The notes: a model not told the origin generated them from the sequence alone. Counted from the first letter of the stretch, positions 8,536-17,585 are shown. The stretch: DNA of 64,000 nt from Thermogemmatispora tikiterensis (GCF_003268475.1 NZ_MCIF01000002.1:5648100-5712099), one strand, 5' to 3'. Program-made: numbers and translations.

Positions 8536-9585
8536 GTGACTACGATTAAAAGAGTGCCGGAGGCGCAAGAGCAGAGCGTGAGTGCACGCCCTGAGCAGCA
8601 GCCCACGATGGCGCAGGGGCAAGAAGAGCAGCCGCGGGATGAGCGGAATCCAGGTGTGCCGCTCGACCTGGGCTGGCTGCGCGAAGTGCACGTCAATCGC
8701 AGCGCAGTCGAACGCCGGGCGGCCACCTTGCCGGCGCGCCGCACTGTCAAGCGCGAATGGCAGGCTGCCTGGCTACTGCGAGCCATCACCTGTCTGGATC
8801 TGACCACCCTGGCCGGGGACGATACGCCTGGCACCGTGCGCCGGCTTTGTGCCAAAGCGCGCCATCCTGTGCGCAGCGAGCTGCTGGAAGCGCTAGGGGT
8901 TCCCGAGGAGCGCATCCAGGTGGCGGCGGTTTGCGTCTACCACAACCTGGTCTCGGTGGCCGTAGCTGCTCTGCGCGGCACCCAGATCCCGGTGGCGGCG
9001 GTCTCTACTGGCTTCCCTGCCGGTCAGATCGCTTTAGAGCAGAAGCTCGCCGAAATCGCGGCTTCGGTGCGGGCCGGGGCGCGGGAGATCGACGTGGTCA
9101 TCTCGCGGGCCCACGTTCTAACCGGCAACTGGCAGGCTCTCTACGATGAAGTACGAGCCTTTCGCATGGCCTGTGGAGAAGCCCACATGAAGACCATCCT
9201 GGCAACGCACGAGCTAGCCACTCTGCGCAACGTTGGTATGGCCAGCCTGGTCTGTATGATGGCTGGGGCTGATTTCATTAAGACCTCCACCGGTAAAGAG
9301 GCGGTTAATGCAACCCTGCCAGTGGGCCTGGTGATGACGCGCGCCATTCGCGACTACTACGAACGCACTGGCTACCGGGTTGGCCTGAAGCCTGCCGGCG
9401 GCATTCGCAGCGCCAAAACGGCTCTCGACTGGCTGATCCTCATGAAAGAGGAGCTAGGCGACGAGTGGTTGAACAGCCGCCTCTTCCGTATAGGCGCCAG
9501 TGGTCTGCTCTCCGATATCGAGCGCCAGCTCTCTTACTTCGTCACCGGCCATTACGCCGCTGCCCACTATAACCCCCTGGTCTAG
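8536..9585 (+). CDS. deoC: Deoxyribose-phosphate aldolase, long form
   Basis: An aldolase of about 349 residues that splits 2-deoxyribose 5-phosphate into glyceraldehyde 3-phosphate and acetaldehyde. The TIM-barrel carries the Schiff-base lysine in ADFIKTSTGKE (about K249) and a second lysine in VGLKPAGGIRSAKT. The N-terminus has about 90 extra residues compared with the ~220-residue E. coli type, matching the long class often seen beside aldehyde dehydrogenases. Three starts are possible: GTG 8503, ATG 8521 and GTG 8536. The last is preferred because GGGGGGAAGAG lies just upstream. A fused two-domain aldehyde dehydrogenase 5 kb downstream could oxidise the acetaldehyde product (inference). 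Confidence 0.9.
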   Translation: MTTIKRVPEAQEQSVSARPEQQPTMAQGQEEQPRDERNPGVPLDLGWLREVHVNRSAVERRAATLPARRTVKREWQAAWLLRAITCLDLTTLAGDDTPGTVRRLCAKARHPVRSELLEALGVPEERIQVAAVCVYHNLVSVAVAALRGTQIPVAAVSTGFPAGQIALEQKLAEIAASVRAGAREIDVVISRAHVLTGNWQALYDEVRAFRMACGEAHMKTILATHELATLRNVGMASLVCMMAGADFIKTSTGKEAVNATLPVGLVMTRAIRDYYERTGYRVGLKPAGGIRSAKTALDWLILMKEELGDEWLNSRLFRIGASGLLSDIERQLSYFVTGHYAAAHYNPLV

Positions 9586-9606
9586 TGAGCCACCCAGCTC
9601 GCCGAT

Positions 9607-9638
9607 CTGACGCGGGGCAGCCGGCTGCCCCGCGTCAG
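9607..9638. terminator. 32-bp perfect palindrome between convergent genes
   Basis: CTGACGCGGGGCAGCC followed directly by its reverse complement. It lies 21 nt after deoC and overlaps the stop codon of the convergent sortase gene, so it can serve both directions. There is no T-tract. Confidence 0.7.
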
Positions 9639-10258
9639 GTGATCAGCGTCGTGTAGACGACAAGGCGGAGCTGTGTCTGATGCTCGCTGGCGATCCAGTC
9701 ACCAGCACAGGTAATCAGATTGAGGTAGTGGCCACTGGTATCGGCAAAAATCTGTTGCAATGGGGCCTGCGTCGGCGGATAGTAGGCCAGGGCATGTACC
9801 CGGAAAGACCACCACTCTCCCTGAGTATCGAGCACCTGAACGACGTCGCCTGGCTTCAGCTCACGCAGGCGCCAGAAGACAGCCGGTGCTCCCCCAGGGC
9901 GGTCGAGATGCCCATCGATCACCGCGCTGCCGCGCTCGCCAGGGCGCGGGCCAAGTCGGTACCAGCCCACGTCGTCCCAGGGCTGGCGCACTGGCACCTC
10001 CAGCTCGCCGCTGGCCGTGACCCCCACTGCCTCAACGATGGCATCCACGCCGATAGCCGGAATGCGCAGACGCATCGGCACTCCTGGTTGGCCGCTCATC
10101 GAGCGCGGAGAGCGATCGGGAAGGCGGGCCTCCCCTATCAGCAGCGGCTGGCCGTCACGGACTTGAGTAGTGGCCGCCCCGGTCGAGCCGCAGCTGTCTA
10201 GCGAGAGCAAGAGAGCCAGCAGAGAGCAGACCCACAACAGTGCCTTCAACCCTGGCAT
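9635..10258 (-). CDS. Sortase, class E/F type
   Basis: A 207-residue transpeptidase that joins surface proteins to the cell envelope at a sorting motif. A hydrophobic N-terminal segment (5-21) ends in LDSC, so the protein is either membrane-anchored or possibly a lipoprotein. The catalytic residues are visible as H117 (VIDGHLDRPGG), C184 (LNLITCAGDW) and R198 (TQLRLVV). The ITC context and compact size fit class E/F rather than housekeeping class A. ATG 10258 is preferred over the upstream in-frame start because it opens directly on the signal segment. The gene lies 52 nt downstream of an LPDTG-bearing surface protein, its likely substrate. Confidence 0.88.
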   Translation of the reverse strand: MPGLKALLWVCSLLALLLSLDSCGSTGAATTQVRDGQPLLIGEARLPDRSPRSMSGQPGVPMRLRIPAIGVDAIVEAVGVTASGELEVPVRQPWDDVGWYRLGPRPGERGSAVIDGHLDRPGGAPAVFWRLRELKPGDVVQVLDTQGEWWSFRVHALAYYPPTQAPLQQIFADTSGHYLNLITCAGDWIASEHQTQLRLVVYTTLIT

Positions 10259-10310
10259 AATCCAACGTCTACGAGAGCCTCTCGACTGCCTTGCTCGCCT
10301 TCGCCGGTCC

Positions 10311-11165
10311 TTAGCGTCGGCTGCGCAGCAGAATAGCTGTAGATCCACCAATTAAGAGTAGGAGAAGCGTCAGAATCAATGGCAAAGCTAAAGGCACGCC
10401 TACCTGAACAGGCGGAGTAGTCGAGGCCGCGGGGTCGCTGCCGGTGTCTGGCAGGCCGGGTGTCCCGGCAACCTGACGCGCTACCAGTTCCAGCTTTGGC
10501 GTCCCCAGCGCTAGCCCGATGCTGAAAATGCTGGTAATCTGGTTGGCTGCCACCTCCAGCGTCGTCTGTTGAGACACGTGTTGCTGTGTCAGATCTACAT
10601 CGAACGTATAGTGCCCTGGGGCCAGCAGGGTATAGTCGCTGGCCTGCAGATACTGCAGGTTCTTGATCAACGGATTGCCATTAGCGGTCAGCGTAGCCGG
10701 CCCACCCTCGGGCGAGAGGTGGTAGAAGCGCAGCTTGGCCTTGCCGGTTACCAGGCTGTTATCCTCCTTGAACACCACCAGAGACAGGCCGGTTGCTTGA
10801 ACGCCAATAGCCGCCACCGTATAGGCGAAGCCCGGCTCAACCGACAGGGTCTGTGAAATCACCGCCGCGTCTGGCCCCTTGCCGATCAATGCCACCTGCA
10901 CCTTGTGCGGTCCCGGGGGAATGGCCAGATAGTCGGTCACCGTGCCGAACTGGAAGTTGCTCAGGGCGCGCTGCCCATCGAGAAAGACGTCGGCGACGCC
11001 GATATCGGGCGAGGCATGCATGATGCGCACAAAGGCCGCAGGGGAGGCCGCCGCCTTTGGGGTGGCTCTTAGCCCTGGTGCCCAGACAAGCGAAATAAGA
11101 CAGAGTATGACGAACACCTGCAGAAGAGTGCCCATCTTGGGGCGACGACACATGCAGCTTCTCAT
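10311..11165 (-). CDS. LPXTG-anchored DUF4397 surface protein
   Basis: A 284-residue secreted protein. It has a signal peptide (basic start, hydrophobic core about 13-28, cleavage probably near LRATPKA), then DUF4397-type beta repeats beginning FVRIMHASPDIGVADVFLDG and repeating at LRFYHLSPEGGPATL. The C-terminus is a full cell-wall sorting signal: LPDTG at residues 238-242, a hydrophobic stretch of about 21 residues and the basic tail RSRR. AGGAGG lies just before ATG 11165, which rules out the longer upstream frame. The sortase gene follows after 52 nt on the same strand, so the two form a substrate-enzyme pair. DUF4397 function is unknown; it is frequent in exported proteins. Confidence 0.88.
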   Translation of the reverse strand: MRSCMCRRPKMGTLLQVFVILCLISLVWAPGLRATPKAAASPAAFVRIMHASPDIGVADVFLDGQRALSNFQFGTVTDYLAIPPGPHKVQVALIGKGPDAAVISQTLSVEPGFAYTVAAIGVQATGLSLVVFKEDNSLVTGKAKLRFYHLSPEGGPATLTANGNPLIKNLQYLQASDYTLLAPGHYTFDVDLTQQHVSQQTTLEVAANQITSIFSIGLALGTPKLELVARQVAGTPGLPDTGSDPAASTTPPVQVGVPLALPLILTLLLLLIGGSTAILLRSRR

Positions 11166-11522
11166 AGGCTCTCCTCCTGAGATCGACTTGTCCCTGCCTT
11201 TGGTTCGATCCGAGTGGTTAGGTCCGAGACAGAAGCGCTTTCTGGTGGTAGAACGAACGAAGATGGTTATGAGTAAAATAGAATTTTTACACAAGCCAAT
11301 CCACTCTTCAGAGGACACGAAGCCTGGCTGTGAAGGTGAAAGCCAGGCGAACCATCTCTTGGAGGATGGCCTCCTGTAGCGTTGATGAGAAGCACCTGGC
11401 CCTTGCTCGTCTGCCCTGCTCGCTGATCGCCGTCTCTGACGTGATGGCTATACCCGCTGACTGGGAGAAGAGAGCGGACGTCGCTCCTTGAGAAGCAGCT
11501 TGCCTCAGCGGCTGCGCTCCCC
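11166..11522. other. Intergenic region upstream of the LPDTG gene
   Basis: No gene supported. A distinctly AT-rich patch contains the inverted repeat GTAAAA-TAGAAT-TTTTAC (11273-11290), about 110 nt upstream of the LPDTG gene start. It is a plausible promoter or operator for the minus-strand pair. Confidence 0.45.
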
Positions 11523-12284
11523 TTACAGAGGGAAAAAGCGTTCTCTGCCTTGCTGTCGCCGGAGGCGTCGAGAAAAAAAGCGATATTCTGGATTCTGCCG
11601 GAGCGAGCATGCTCGTGCCCGGAAGCGTGCAGCCTGTGCTGGCAGTCCCTGCTCCTTGAGCGCCTGTTGAAGGGTCTCGTAAGCCTGAATTGCGCTTTCA
11701 TACTGCCACAGGCGTTCATATGCCTGCAGAAGCTCGTAGCTGGCCCCTGGCTCTTCCTTGTGGATGTGTGGCGCCGAGAGAATCTCTTCATCGCCCAGCA
11801 GATCGACTCGTTCCCAGGCGATGGTGGCAAGCCTGACCTGCGACCAGTCGAGGCCAGCGACTCGTGCGCTGCCGTGCTCAGCGTCTTGCAAGAGAACGCC
11901 CTCCAGTCTGGTATGTGCATTGAGCCAGGAGCCGCGCAGATCGGCACCTGCCAGCCATGCCTCTCGCAGATCGGCGCCGCGTAGATCTGCGGCAAGGCAG
12001 GATTGGCAGAGATTAGCCCCGTGGAGAATGGCCTCCCGCAAATCGGCCAGCCCGAGATCAGCTCCATGTAAATCAGCCTGGCGCAAATTAGCGCCACGCA
12101 GGTTCGTAGTGCAGAGATTGATCCCTGCGAGCATGGCCTGCTGCAGATCGGCCCCGCTGAGATCCGGCCCCTGGCCATAAATAGGACTGGGCCTGGCGAA
12201 CACCAATGGCCGTTCGTGCAGATGCCAGTGATTCCAGGCTTCTACGCCCCGCCTTAGCATTGCCAGATGCTCTGGAATACTCAT
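11523..12284 (-). CDS. Pentapeptide-repeat protein
   Basis: A 253-residue protein. Residues 40-118 are pentapeptide repeats of the A(D/N)LXX type (GADLQQAMLAG, LRGANLRQADL, LHGADLGLADL, and so on), which form a right-handed quadrilateral beta-helix. A second, helical part (about 175-235) has YELLQAYERLWQYESAIQAYETLQQAL, which resembles the region that links repeats to a membrane or ion-channel domain in larger relatives. No membrane segment follows here; the chain ends with a basic tail (RRLRRQQGRERFF). It may be a shortened form, or simply soluble. GGAGG sits 9 nt before the start. The role is unknown. Confidence 0.8.
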   Translation of the reverse strand: MSIPEHLAMLRRGVEAWNHWHLHERPLVFARPSPIYGQGPDLSGADLQQAMLAGINLCTTNLRGANLRQADLHGADLGLADLREAILHGANLCQSCLAADLRGADLREAWLAGADLRGSWLNAHTRLEGVLLQDAEHGSARVAGLDWSQVRLATIAWERVDLLGDEEILSAPHIHKEEPGASYELLQAYERLWQYESAIQAYETLQQALKEQGLPAQAARFRARACSLRQNPEYRFFSRRLRRQQGRERFFPL

Positions 12285-12480
12285 CGGCCTGGCCTCCGTG
12301 TGGTAGAAGCCGTCCGGGTGACCCGCGCAAAATGCTGGAAGACGCCAGATATCGGCTTCTTGATAGTAAAGAATGAAATACCGTACTATCCGTAGCTATA
12401 GCTCTGTAGCCCTCAGAAAAGTATCCGTAATTCTCCTACCCGGGACATGAACGCTGGCGAGAGAGAAAGTTGCATAACTC

Positions 12481-12509
12481 TTGTTTATCTATCGATCAAC
12501 TCGTATAAT
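12481..12509 (+). promoter_or_regulatory. Predicted sigma-A promoter of the Ser/Thr kinase gene
   Basis: TTGTTT at 12481-12486 and a perfect TATAAT at 12504-12509, spacer 17 nt. It lies inside the upstream extension of the kinase frame, which supports the ATG at 12555 as the true start. Confidence 0.65.
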
Positions 12510-12554
12510 GGAGAAAATATTGTCCACAAGCGTAGCGATAAGCTGGAGTCAGCG

Positions 12555-14081
12555 ATGCAGAGGACAGAGGCCAGGCTGAGAACGGGATCTATCATTAAAG
12601 ATCCCACTCAGACCCGCTATCGTGTCGAAGCTTGCCTGGGCACAGGAGGGTTCGGTTCGGTCTACCTGGTGATGGAACTGCGTGGCTCCGGCAAGCTCTT
12701 CGCCCTCAAAGAAGTTGTGACGACCACCGAGCGCGAGCGGCGCAGCCTGGCCCTGGAGGCCAGTCTGTTGATGCGGCTGCAGCATCCGGCCTTGCCGCGC
12801 GTCTATCGCTTTTTCGACGATGTGCGCAATCAGCGCAGCTATTTATTGATGGATTATATCCGCGGCGCCAACCTGGAGGAGCTGCGGCGCCTCACCCCTG
12901 GCCGGCGCGTTCCCTTAGCCCATCTGCTGACGACGCTGGAGCCGGTCATTGATGCTCTTGACTATTTGCATAGCCAGCAGCCGCCCGTCATCCATCGCGA
13001 CATCAAGCCGTCGAATATCATCGTTCCTGCGGCGGGGCGCGGTGCCGTACTGGTCGATTTCGGTCTGGCCAAGCTCTATATTCCTGATGGCATGACGACG
13101 ACGATTCGCCAGGGTACCCCTGGTTACGCGGCGCCGGAGCAGTATGGGGGACGAGGACGCACCGATATACGCACCGATGTCTATGGGCTGGGGGCAACGC
13201 TCTATACTCTGCTGACGGGCCAGTTCCCCTGCGATGCCTTTGAGCGCGTGCTCCTGCTCCAAAACGGAGCAGAGAGTGATCCCCTGCGGCCCGCCCACGA
13301 GCTGGTCCCCGAGCTGCCGCGCGCTGTGAGCGAGGATCTCCAGCGAGCCCTGGCGCTGAACAGTCAGGAGCGTTTTGCCAGCGTGCGCGAGTTCTGGCGT
13401 GCTGTTGTCAGCCACGCTCGCATTGATTCAGAGGCGACAGCGGCCCGCGAGGAAGCAACGCCCTCGCTAGAGGTGATGGCCGCTTCGACCGAGCTATTCC
13501 CGGAACGCAAGATCCAGGAGAGCCGCCGGCAGGCGCATCGTCAGCGGCGCCGTCTGGTGCTGAGTGCGCTCATTCTGGCGCTGGTGCTGACGCTGATGGC
13601 AGGTGCATTCACAATCGGACTGAACAGCCCCCTGCGCTCGCTACTGGTTCACTCCGCTGCCCCGCTAACGCCAACAGCGCCGGCGCACGCGACGGCCAGC
13701 GCCTCGTCGCCGGTCCCGCTGGCGGGCGAGGCCTATCCCTATCCGGCTCTCTTTGCCGCCTATGTAGGCACCGCTCAGGATCTGCTGACCAATACGCGCA
13801 CTCCTCTGGTGCTCTCCCACCTGCAACAGCATCAAGAGCACTTCTCTGGCTTTTTCAGCGGCCTGGGGCAGAGCGGACCTTTCTCAGGAACGCTTGAGCG
13901 GCAGGGCGCAGTCCATTTCACGGTTCCTATTTACGGCGGTAAGGCGAGCCTGGTCTTCGAGGGAATGATCAAGGTAGGCAGTCAGATGGCCGGGAGCTTC
14001 GAGGTTCATGATGAGAACAACCATTTTACCGGCGAAAGCGGCCTGTGGTCGCTCTCGCCCGGCTTTCCTCCCAGCCAGTAA
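12555..14081 (+). CDS. Membrane-anchored serine/threonine protein kinase
   Basis: A 508-residue kinase of the bacterial Hanks (PknB-like) type. The kinase domain (about 20-295) is complete: glycine loop LGTGGFGSVY, K52 in LFALKEVV, catalytic D149 in HRDIKPSN, DFG at D168 and an APE-type motif in GYAAPEQYG. After a linker, a transmembrane helix (about 340-362, from LVLSALILALVL) leads to a proline/alanine/threonine-rich spacer and an extracytoplasmic domain of about 120 residues (from YPYPALFAAYVG) that I do not recognise. It is therefore a candidate receptor kinase. ATG 12555 is chosen over the upstream frame start because of the GGAG and the promoter just before it. Confidence 0.9.
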   Translation: MQRTEARLRTGSIIKDPTQTRYRVEACLGTGGFGSVYLVMELRGSGKLFALKEVVTTTERERRSLALEASLLMRLQHPALPRVYRFFDDVRNQRSYLLMDYIRGANLEELRRLTPGRRVPLAHLLTTLEPVIDALDYLHSQQPPVIHRDIKPSNIIVPAAGRGAVLVDFGLAKLYIPDGMTTTIRQGTPGYAAPEQYGGRGRTDIRTDVYGLGATLYTLLTGQFPCDAFERVLLLQNGAESDPLRPAHELVPELPRAVSEDLQRALALNSQERFASVREFWRAVVSHARIDSEATAAREEATPSLEVMAASTELFPERKIQESRRQAHRQRRRLVLSALILALVLTLMAGAFTIGLNSPLRSLLVHSAAPLTPTAPAHATASASSPVPLAGEAYPYPALFAAYVGTAQDLLTNTRTPLVLSHLQQHQEHFSGFFSGLGQSGPFSGTLERQGAVHFTVPIYGGKASLVFEGMIKVGSQMAGSFEVHDENNHFTGESGLWSLSPGFPPSQ

Positions 14082-14273
14082 CTGAAAGCCTCCCTTGCTT
14101 GCTCTTCTCCACCTCTGGCGGCTCGCGATGGTCACGCCTGTCTTATAGTCTATCAGCGAAGGAGAAGGAGGCCTGGCTGAGGCTGGCATCCTGCTCGACT
14201 GCTGTATCGCCCGCTGTTGGCTGTTCTGGACGTCCACGGTCGAGAGGAGAGAGCAGGCTGACGAGCCAGGGAC

Positions 14274-14303
14274 TTGCCGCCGGGGCGTGAGGCGGGATAC
14301 AAT
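14274..14303 (+). promoter_or_regulatory. Predicted promoter of the ALDH16-type gene
   Basis: TTGCCG at 14274-14279 and TACAAT at 14298-14303, spacer 18 nt, about 65 nt upstream of the start codon. Confidence 0.45.
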
Positions 14304-14368
14304 AGCCCGTACCGACAGCCTGTCATTGGCTCTCTTGCGAGACGTTGAGGGAGGGGCGCATCATTGCT

Positions 14369-16840
14369 ATGAGTGTCTTAGAGCTATTTGAGTCAATGGA
14401 ATATGGGCCGGCGCCCGAGGCGGCAGAGTCTGCTCTGCAGTGGCTGGCCCAGCGTCAGCCGTTTGACCTGTTCATCAACAATCGTCGTGTCAAGCCGGCC
14501 AGTGGCCAATATCTGGAAACGATCAATCCGGCCACGGGGAAAGTCCTGGCGCGTGTAGCCGCGGGCAACGCTGCCGATGTCGATGCCGCTGTAGCTGCGG
14601 CGCGCCGGGCCTTTCCGGGCTGGAGCAAGACCCCTGGTCATGTGCGGGCGCGCTACCTCTATGCCATCGCCCGCCATATTCAGAAGCATGCGCGTCTGCT
14701 CGCTGTCCTGGAGACCCTCGATAACGGGAAGCCCATTCGCGAGACCCGTGACATCGATATTCCGCTGGTCGCGCGCCATTTCTACTATCATGCTGGCTGG
14801 GCGCAGCTCATGGAGAGCGAGCTGGCGGGCTATGAACCGTTGGGAGTTGTGGGCCAGATCATTCCCTGGAACTTCCCCTTGCTCATGCTGGCCTGGAAAG
14901 TGGCCCCGGCCCTGGCCATGGGCAACACAGTTGTGCTCAAGCCGGCGCGCTACACTCCCCTGACGGCCATGAAATTTGCCGAAATTGTCGAAGAGATTGG
15001 CCTGCCCCCAGGAGTCGTCAACATTGTTACCGGCGAGGCCGGGCAGGTTGGCGAGGCTCTGGTGCGCCATCCCGACGTCAACAAGATCGCCTTCACAGGT
15101 TCCACCGAGGTGGGCCGTGCCATTCGCCAGGCCACCGCCGGCTCCGGCAAGCGCCTCTCGCTAGAGCTGGGCGGCAAATCGCCCTTTGTGGTCTTTGAAG
15201 ATGCCGACCTGGACAGCGTGGTCGAAGGAGTCGTCGATGCCATCTGGTTCAACCAGGGCCAGGTCTGCTGCGCTGGCTCACGCCTGCTTGTCCAGGAGAG
15301 CATTGCCGAGCGCCTGGTTGCCAAGGTGCGAGCGCGGATGGAGAAGCTGCGCGTCGGTGATCCGCTGGATAAGGCCATCGATATCGGGGCCATTGTCTCG
15401 GAGTCTCAGCTGCGCGAGATTCGTCGCCTGGTCGAGCGCGGTGTCGAAGAAGGGGCCCAGCTCTGGCAGCCGTCAACGGCTTGCCCGCGCGAAGGCTATT
15501 TCTTTCCGCCAACCCTCTTCACCAATGTGGCCCCGGCCATGACCATCGCCCAGGTCGAGATCTTTGGTCCCGTGCTCGTCACCATGACCTTCCGTACGCC
15601 GGAGGAGGCGGTGACGCTGGCTAACAACACTCGTTACGGACTGGCGGCCAGCGTGTGGAGCGAGAATATCAATCTGGCCCTGGATGTGGCCGCGCGCTTG
15701 CAGGCAGGCACCGTCTGGATCAATGCCACCAATCTCTTCGACGCCTCCTGTGGCTTCGGCGGCTATCGCGAGAGTGGCTTCGGGCGCGAGGGCGGCAAGG
15801 AAGGCCTCTACGAATATATACGTCCGCGCTGGGAAGGTGCCGGTGGACGGGCGGGCCGACGACGTGGACTGGCGGAAGCCTCGGCAAGCGGTGAGCATAA
15901 AGCCCAGAGCGGCAACGGTCATGCCGAGCATGGTAGCAATGGTCTGGCCCTGGCCGGCAGCGAGGTCTTTGCCGATCTGGCTGGGCGCATGCCGCCGATC
16001 GATCGCACCCCCAAGCTCTTCATCGGCGGCAGGCAGGTCCGTCCCGATAGCGGCTACAGCCTGCCAGTGCGCGACCCCCAGGGTATGGTCATTGGTCAGG
16101 TCGGCGCGGGCAATCGTAAGGACATCCGCAACGCTGTCGAGGCGGCCCATGCCGCTCGCTCCTGGCGCGGAGCTTCTCCTCACCAGCGGGCTCAGGTCCT
16201 CTTCTACATTGCCGAGAACCTGGCAGCCCGCGAGCAAGAGTTTGCCTTGCGCCTGGTCCAGCAGACAGGCCGCGCCTATACCGATGCGGCGGCAGAGGTC
16301 CAGGCGGCTATCGCGCGTCTCTTCAGCTACGCCGCCTGGTGCGACAAGTTCGAGGGCAGCATTCACCGCCCGCCGTTGCGTGGTCTGGTCCTGGCCGTGC
16401 GTGAGCCAGTGGGGGTGATCGGCATGGCCTGCCCTGATGAGTTCCCGCTGCTGGGCTTCCTCTCGCTGGTGGCCCCGGCCCTGGCCATGGGCAATACCCT
16501 GGTGGTGATCCCCTCACCGCAGGCCCCGCTGAGCGCCACCGACTGCTACCAGGTCTTCGAGACCTCCGATGTGCCCGCCGGGGCCGTCAACATTGTGACC
16601 GGCGAGCGTGAGCCGCTCGTTCAGGTCCTGGCCGAGCACGAGGATGTCGAGGCCGTCTGGTACTTCGGCAGCGCCGAGGGCAGCAAGCGCGTTGAGCTGG
16701 CCGCGGCCAGCAATATGAAACGTACCTGGGTCAACTATGGCCATCCGCGAGACTGGCTTGATCCCGTCCAGGGTGAGGGGGAGGAGTTCCTGCGCGAGGC
16801 GACCCAGGTCAAAAATATCTGGGTGCCCTATGGTGAATAA
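14369..16840 (+). CDS. Two-domain aldehyde dehydrogenase, ALDH16 type
   Basis: An 823-residue protein with two aldehyde-dehydrogenase units. The first (about 30-505) is complete and looks catalytic: PWNFPLLMLAWKVAPAL, E266 in LELGGKSPF and nucleophile C300 in NQGQVCCAGSR. A low-complexity linker (about 505-545) leads to a second unit (about 549-823) that keeps the NAD-domain pattern (PLLGFLSLVAPALAMGN) but stops short and has no cysteine-containing active-site motif, ending in VKNIWVPYGE. This layout is that of the ALDH16 family, in which the second domain is non-catalytic and structural. TTG 14345 is also open, but ATG 14369 is preferred. DeoC upstream makes aldehydes, so a shared pathway is plausible. 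Confidence 0.88.
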   Translation: MSVLELFESMEYGPAPEAAESALQWLAQRQPFDLFINNRRVKPASGQYLETINPATGKVLARVAAGNAADVDAAVAAARRAFPGWSKTPGHVRARYLYAIARHIQKHARLLAVLETLDNGKPIRETRDIDIPLVARHFYYHAGWAQLMESELAGYEPLGVVGQIIPWNFPLLMLAWKVAPALAMGNTVVLKPARYTPLTAMKFAEIVEEIGLPPGVVNIVTGEAGQVGEALVRHPDVNKIAFTGSTEVGRAIRQATAGSGKRLSLELGGKSPFVVFEDADLDSVVEGVVDAIWFNQGQVCCAGSRLLVQESIAERLVAKVRARMEKLRVGDPLDKAIDIGAIVSESQLREIRRLVERGVEEGAQLWQPSTACPREGYFFPPTLFTNVAPAMTIAQVEIFGPVLVTMTFRTPEEAVTLANNTRYGLAASVWSENINLALDVAARLQAGTVWINATNLFDASCGFGGYRESGFGREGGKEGLYEYIRPRWEGAGGRAGRRRGLAEASASGEHKAQSGNGHAEHGSNGLALAGSEVFADLAGRMPPIDRTPKLFIGGRQVRPDSGYSLPVRDPQGMVIGQVGAGNRKDIRNAVEAAHAARSWRGASPHQRAQVLFYIAENLAAREQEFALRLVQQTGRAYTDAAAEVQAAIARLFSYAAWCDKFEGSIHRPPLRGLVLAVREPVGVIGMACPDEFPLLGFLSLVAPALAMGNTLVVIPSPQAPLSATDCYQVFETSDVPAGAVNIVTGEREPLVQVLAEHEDVEAVWYFGSAEGSKRVELAAASNMKRTWVNYGHPRDWLDPVQGEGEEFLREATQVKNIWVPYGE

Positions 16841-16922
16841 CGGGCGCCGCCGCGCTGCGGAGATGCGTCAGCCTCTCGCATATCTGCTTGCTTGCTGCTG
16901 CTGCTGATCTCCCCCTCTCCCC

Positions 16923-16955
16923 TTGACAAAGATACATACATGTGGTATGTATGTA
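16923..16955 (+). promoter_or_regulatory. tetR promoter with overlapping palindromic operator
   Basis: TTGACA at 16923-16928 and TATGTA at 16946-16951 with a 17-nt spacer. The palindrome TACATACAT (16933-16941), GTGGT, ATGTATGTA (16947-16955) has perfect 9-bp arms and covers the spacer and -10. This fits autorepression by the TetR protein encoded next. The sequence resembles known AcrR-type operators. Confidence 0.8.
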
Positions 16956-16973
16956 AGCAGAGAGGTGCAAGCG

Positions 16974-17585
16974 ATGCGGAGAACGCGGGAAGCGGCGGCC
17001 CAGACGCGTGAGCAGCTGCTCCAGGCCGCGCTGAGCTGTTTTCTGGAGCAGGGCTATGCGGCCACCACCCTGGAGGAGATTGCGCGCCGAGCCGGGACCA
17101 CGCGCGGCGCCATCCAGTGGCACTTTGGCAGCAAGGCTGATCTCTTCAATACCCTGGTGCGCGAGCAGTATAAGCGCGCCGCCCGCAAGCTGCAGCCGCT
17201 GTATCAGCGTGACGGAACCCCGCTGGAGACACTGCGGCAGATTCTCCTGGCCTGGCTCAGCTATCCTGAAGAGGATGCCGACTTTCGCGCTATGCTCGAA
17301 CTGACAACTCTGCGCACAGGGATGCTGCCCGAGCTGCAGGGCGGCATCGATGAAAAGGTGCAGGCTGTTCAGGCCAGCATTACCTACTTTGCCGCGCTCC
17401 TGCGTCGCGCGCGTGAGGCCGGCGAGATTCGCTCTGATATTGTCCCCGAACGGGCGGCCACCGCCGCCTATAGCCTGATTATTGGTCTAACCAGTCTCTG
17501 GCTGCTCAATCCCAGAGCCTTTTCTCTACGCGCCTATGCCACCGAGGCCGTGGAGATCTTCATTCGCGGCCTGCGTCACTCCTAA
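16974..17585 (+). CDS. TetR-family repressor
   Basis: A 203-residue transcription regulator. The N-terminal helix-turn-helix (about 10-60) is typical: RTREAAAQTREQLLQAAL, then TTLEEIARRAGTTRGAIQWHFGSKADLF. The C-terminal domain resembles the AcrR/TtgR drug-sensing class (LRQILLAWLSYPEEDADFR). It probably represses itself and the ABC exporter that follows: matching TACATACA palindromes lie over its own promoter and in the gap before the ABC gene. Two starts lie further upstream (16923, 16947), but they fall within the promoter, so ATG 16974 is preferred. The ligand is unknown. Confidence 0.9.
   Translation: MRRTREAAAQTREQLLQAALSCFLEQGYAATTLEEIARRAGTTRGAIQWHFGSKADLFNTLVREQYKRAARKLQPLYQRDGTPLETLRQILLAWLSYPEEDADFRAMLELTTLRTGMLPELQGGIDEKVQAVQASITYFAALLRRAREAGEIRSDIVPERAATAAYSLIIGLTSLWLLNPRAFSLRAYATEAVEIFIRGLRHS

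Noticed and set aside
15473..16366. 297-codon minus-strand frame opposite the ALDH16-type gene
   Set aside because: A shadow in high-GC DNA; the plus-strand protein is strongly supported.
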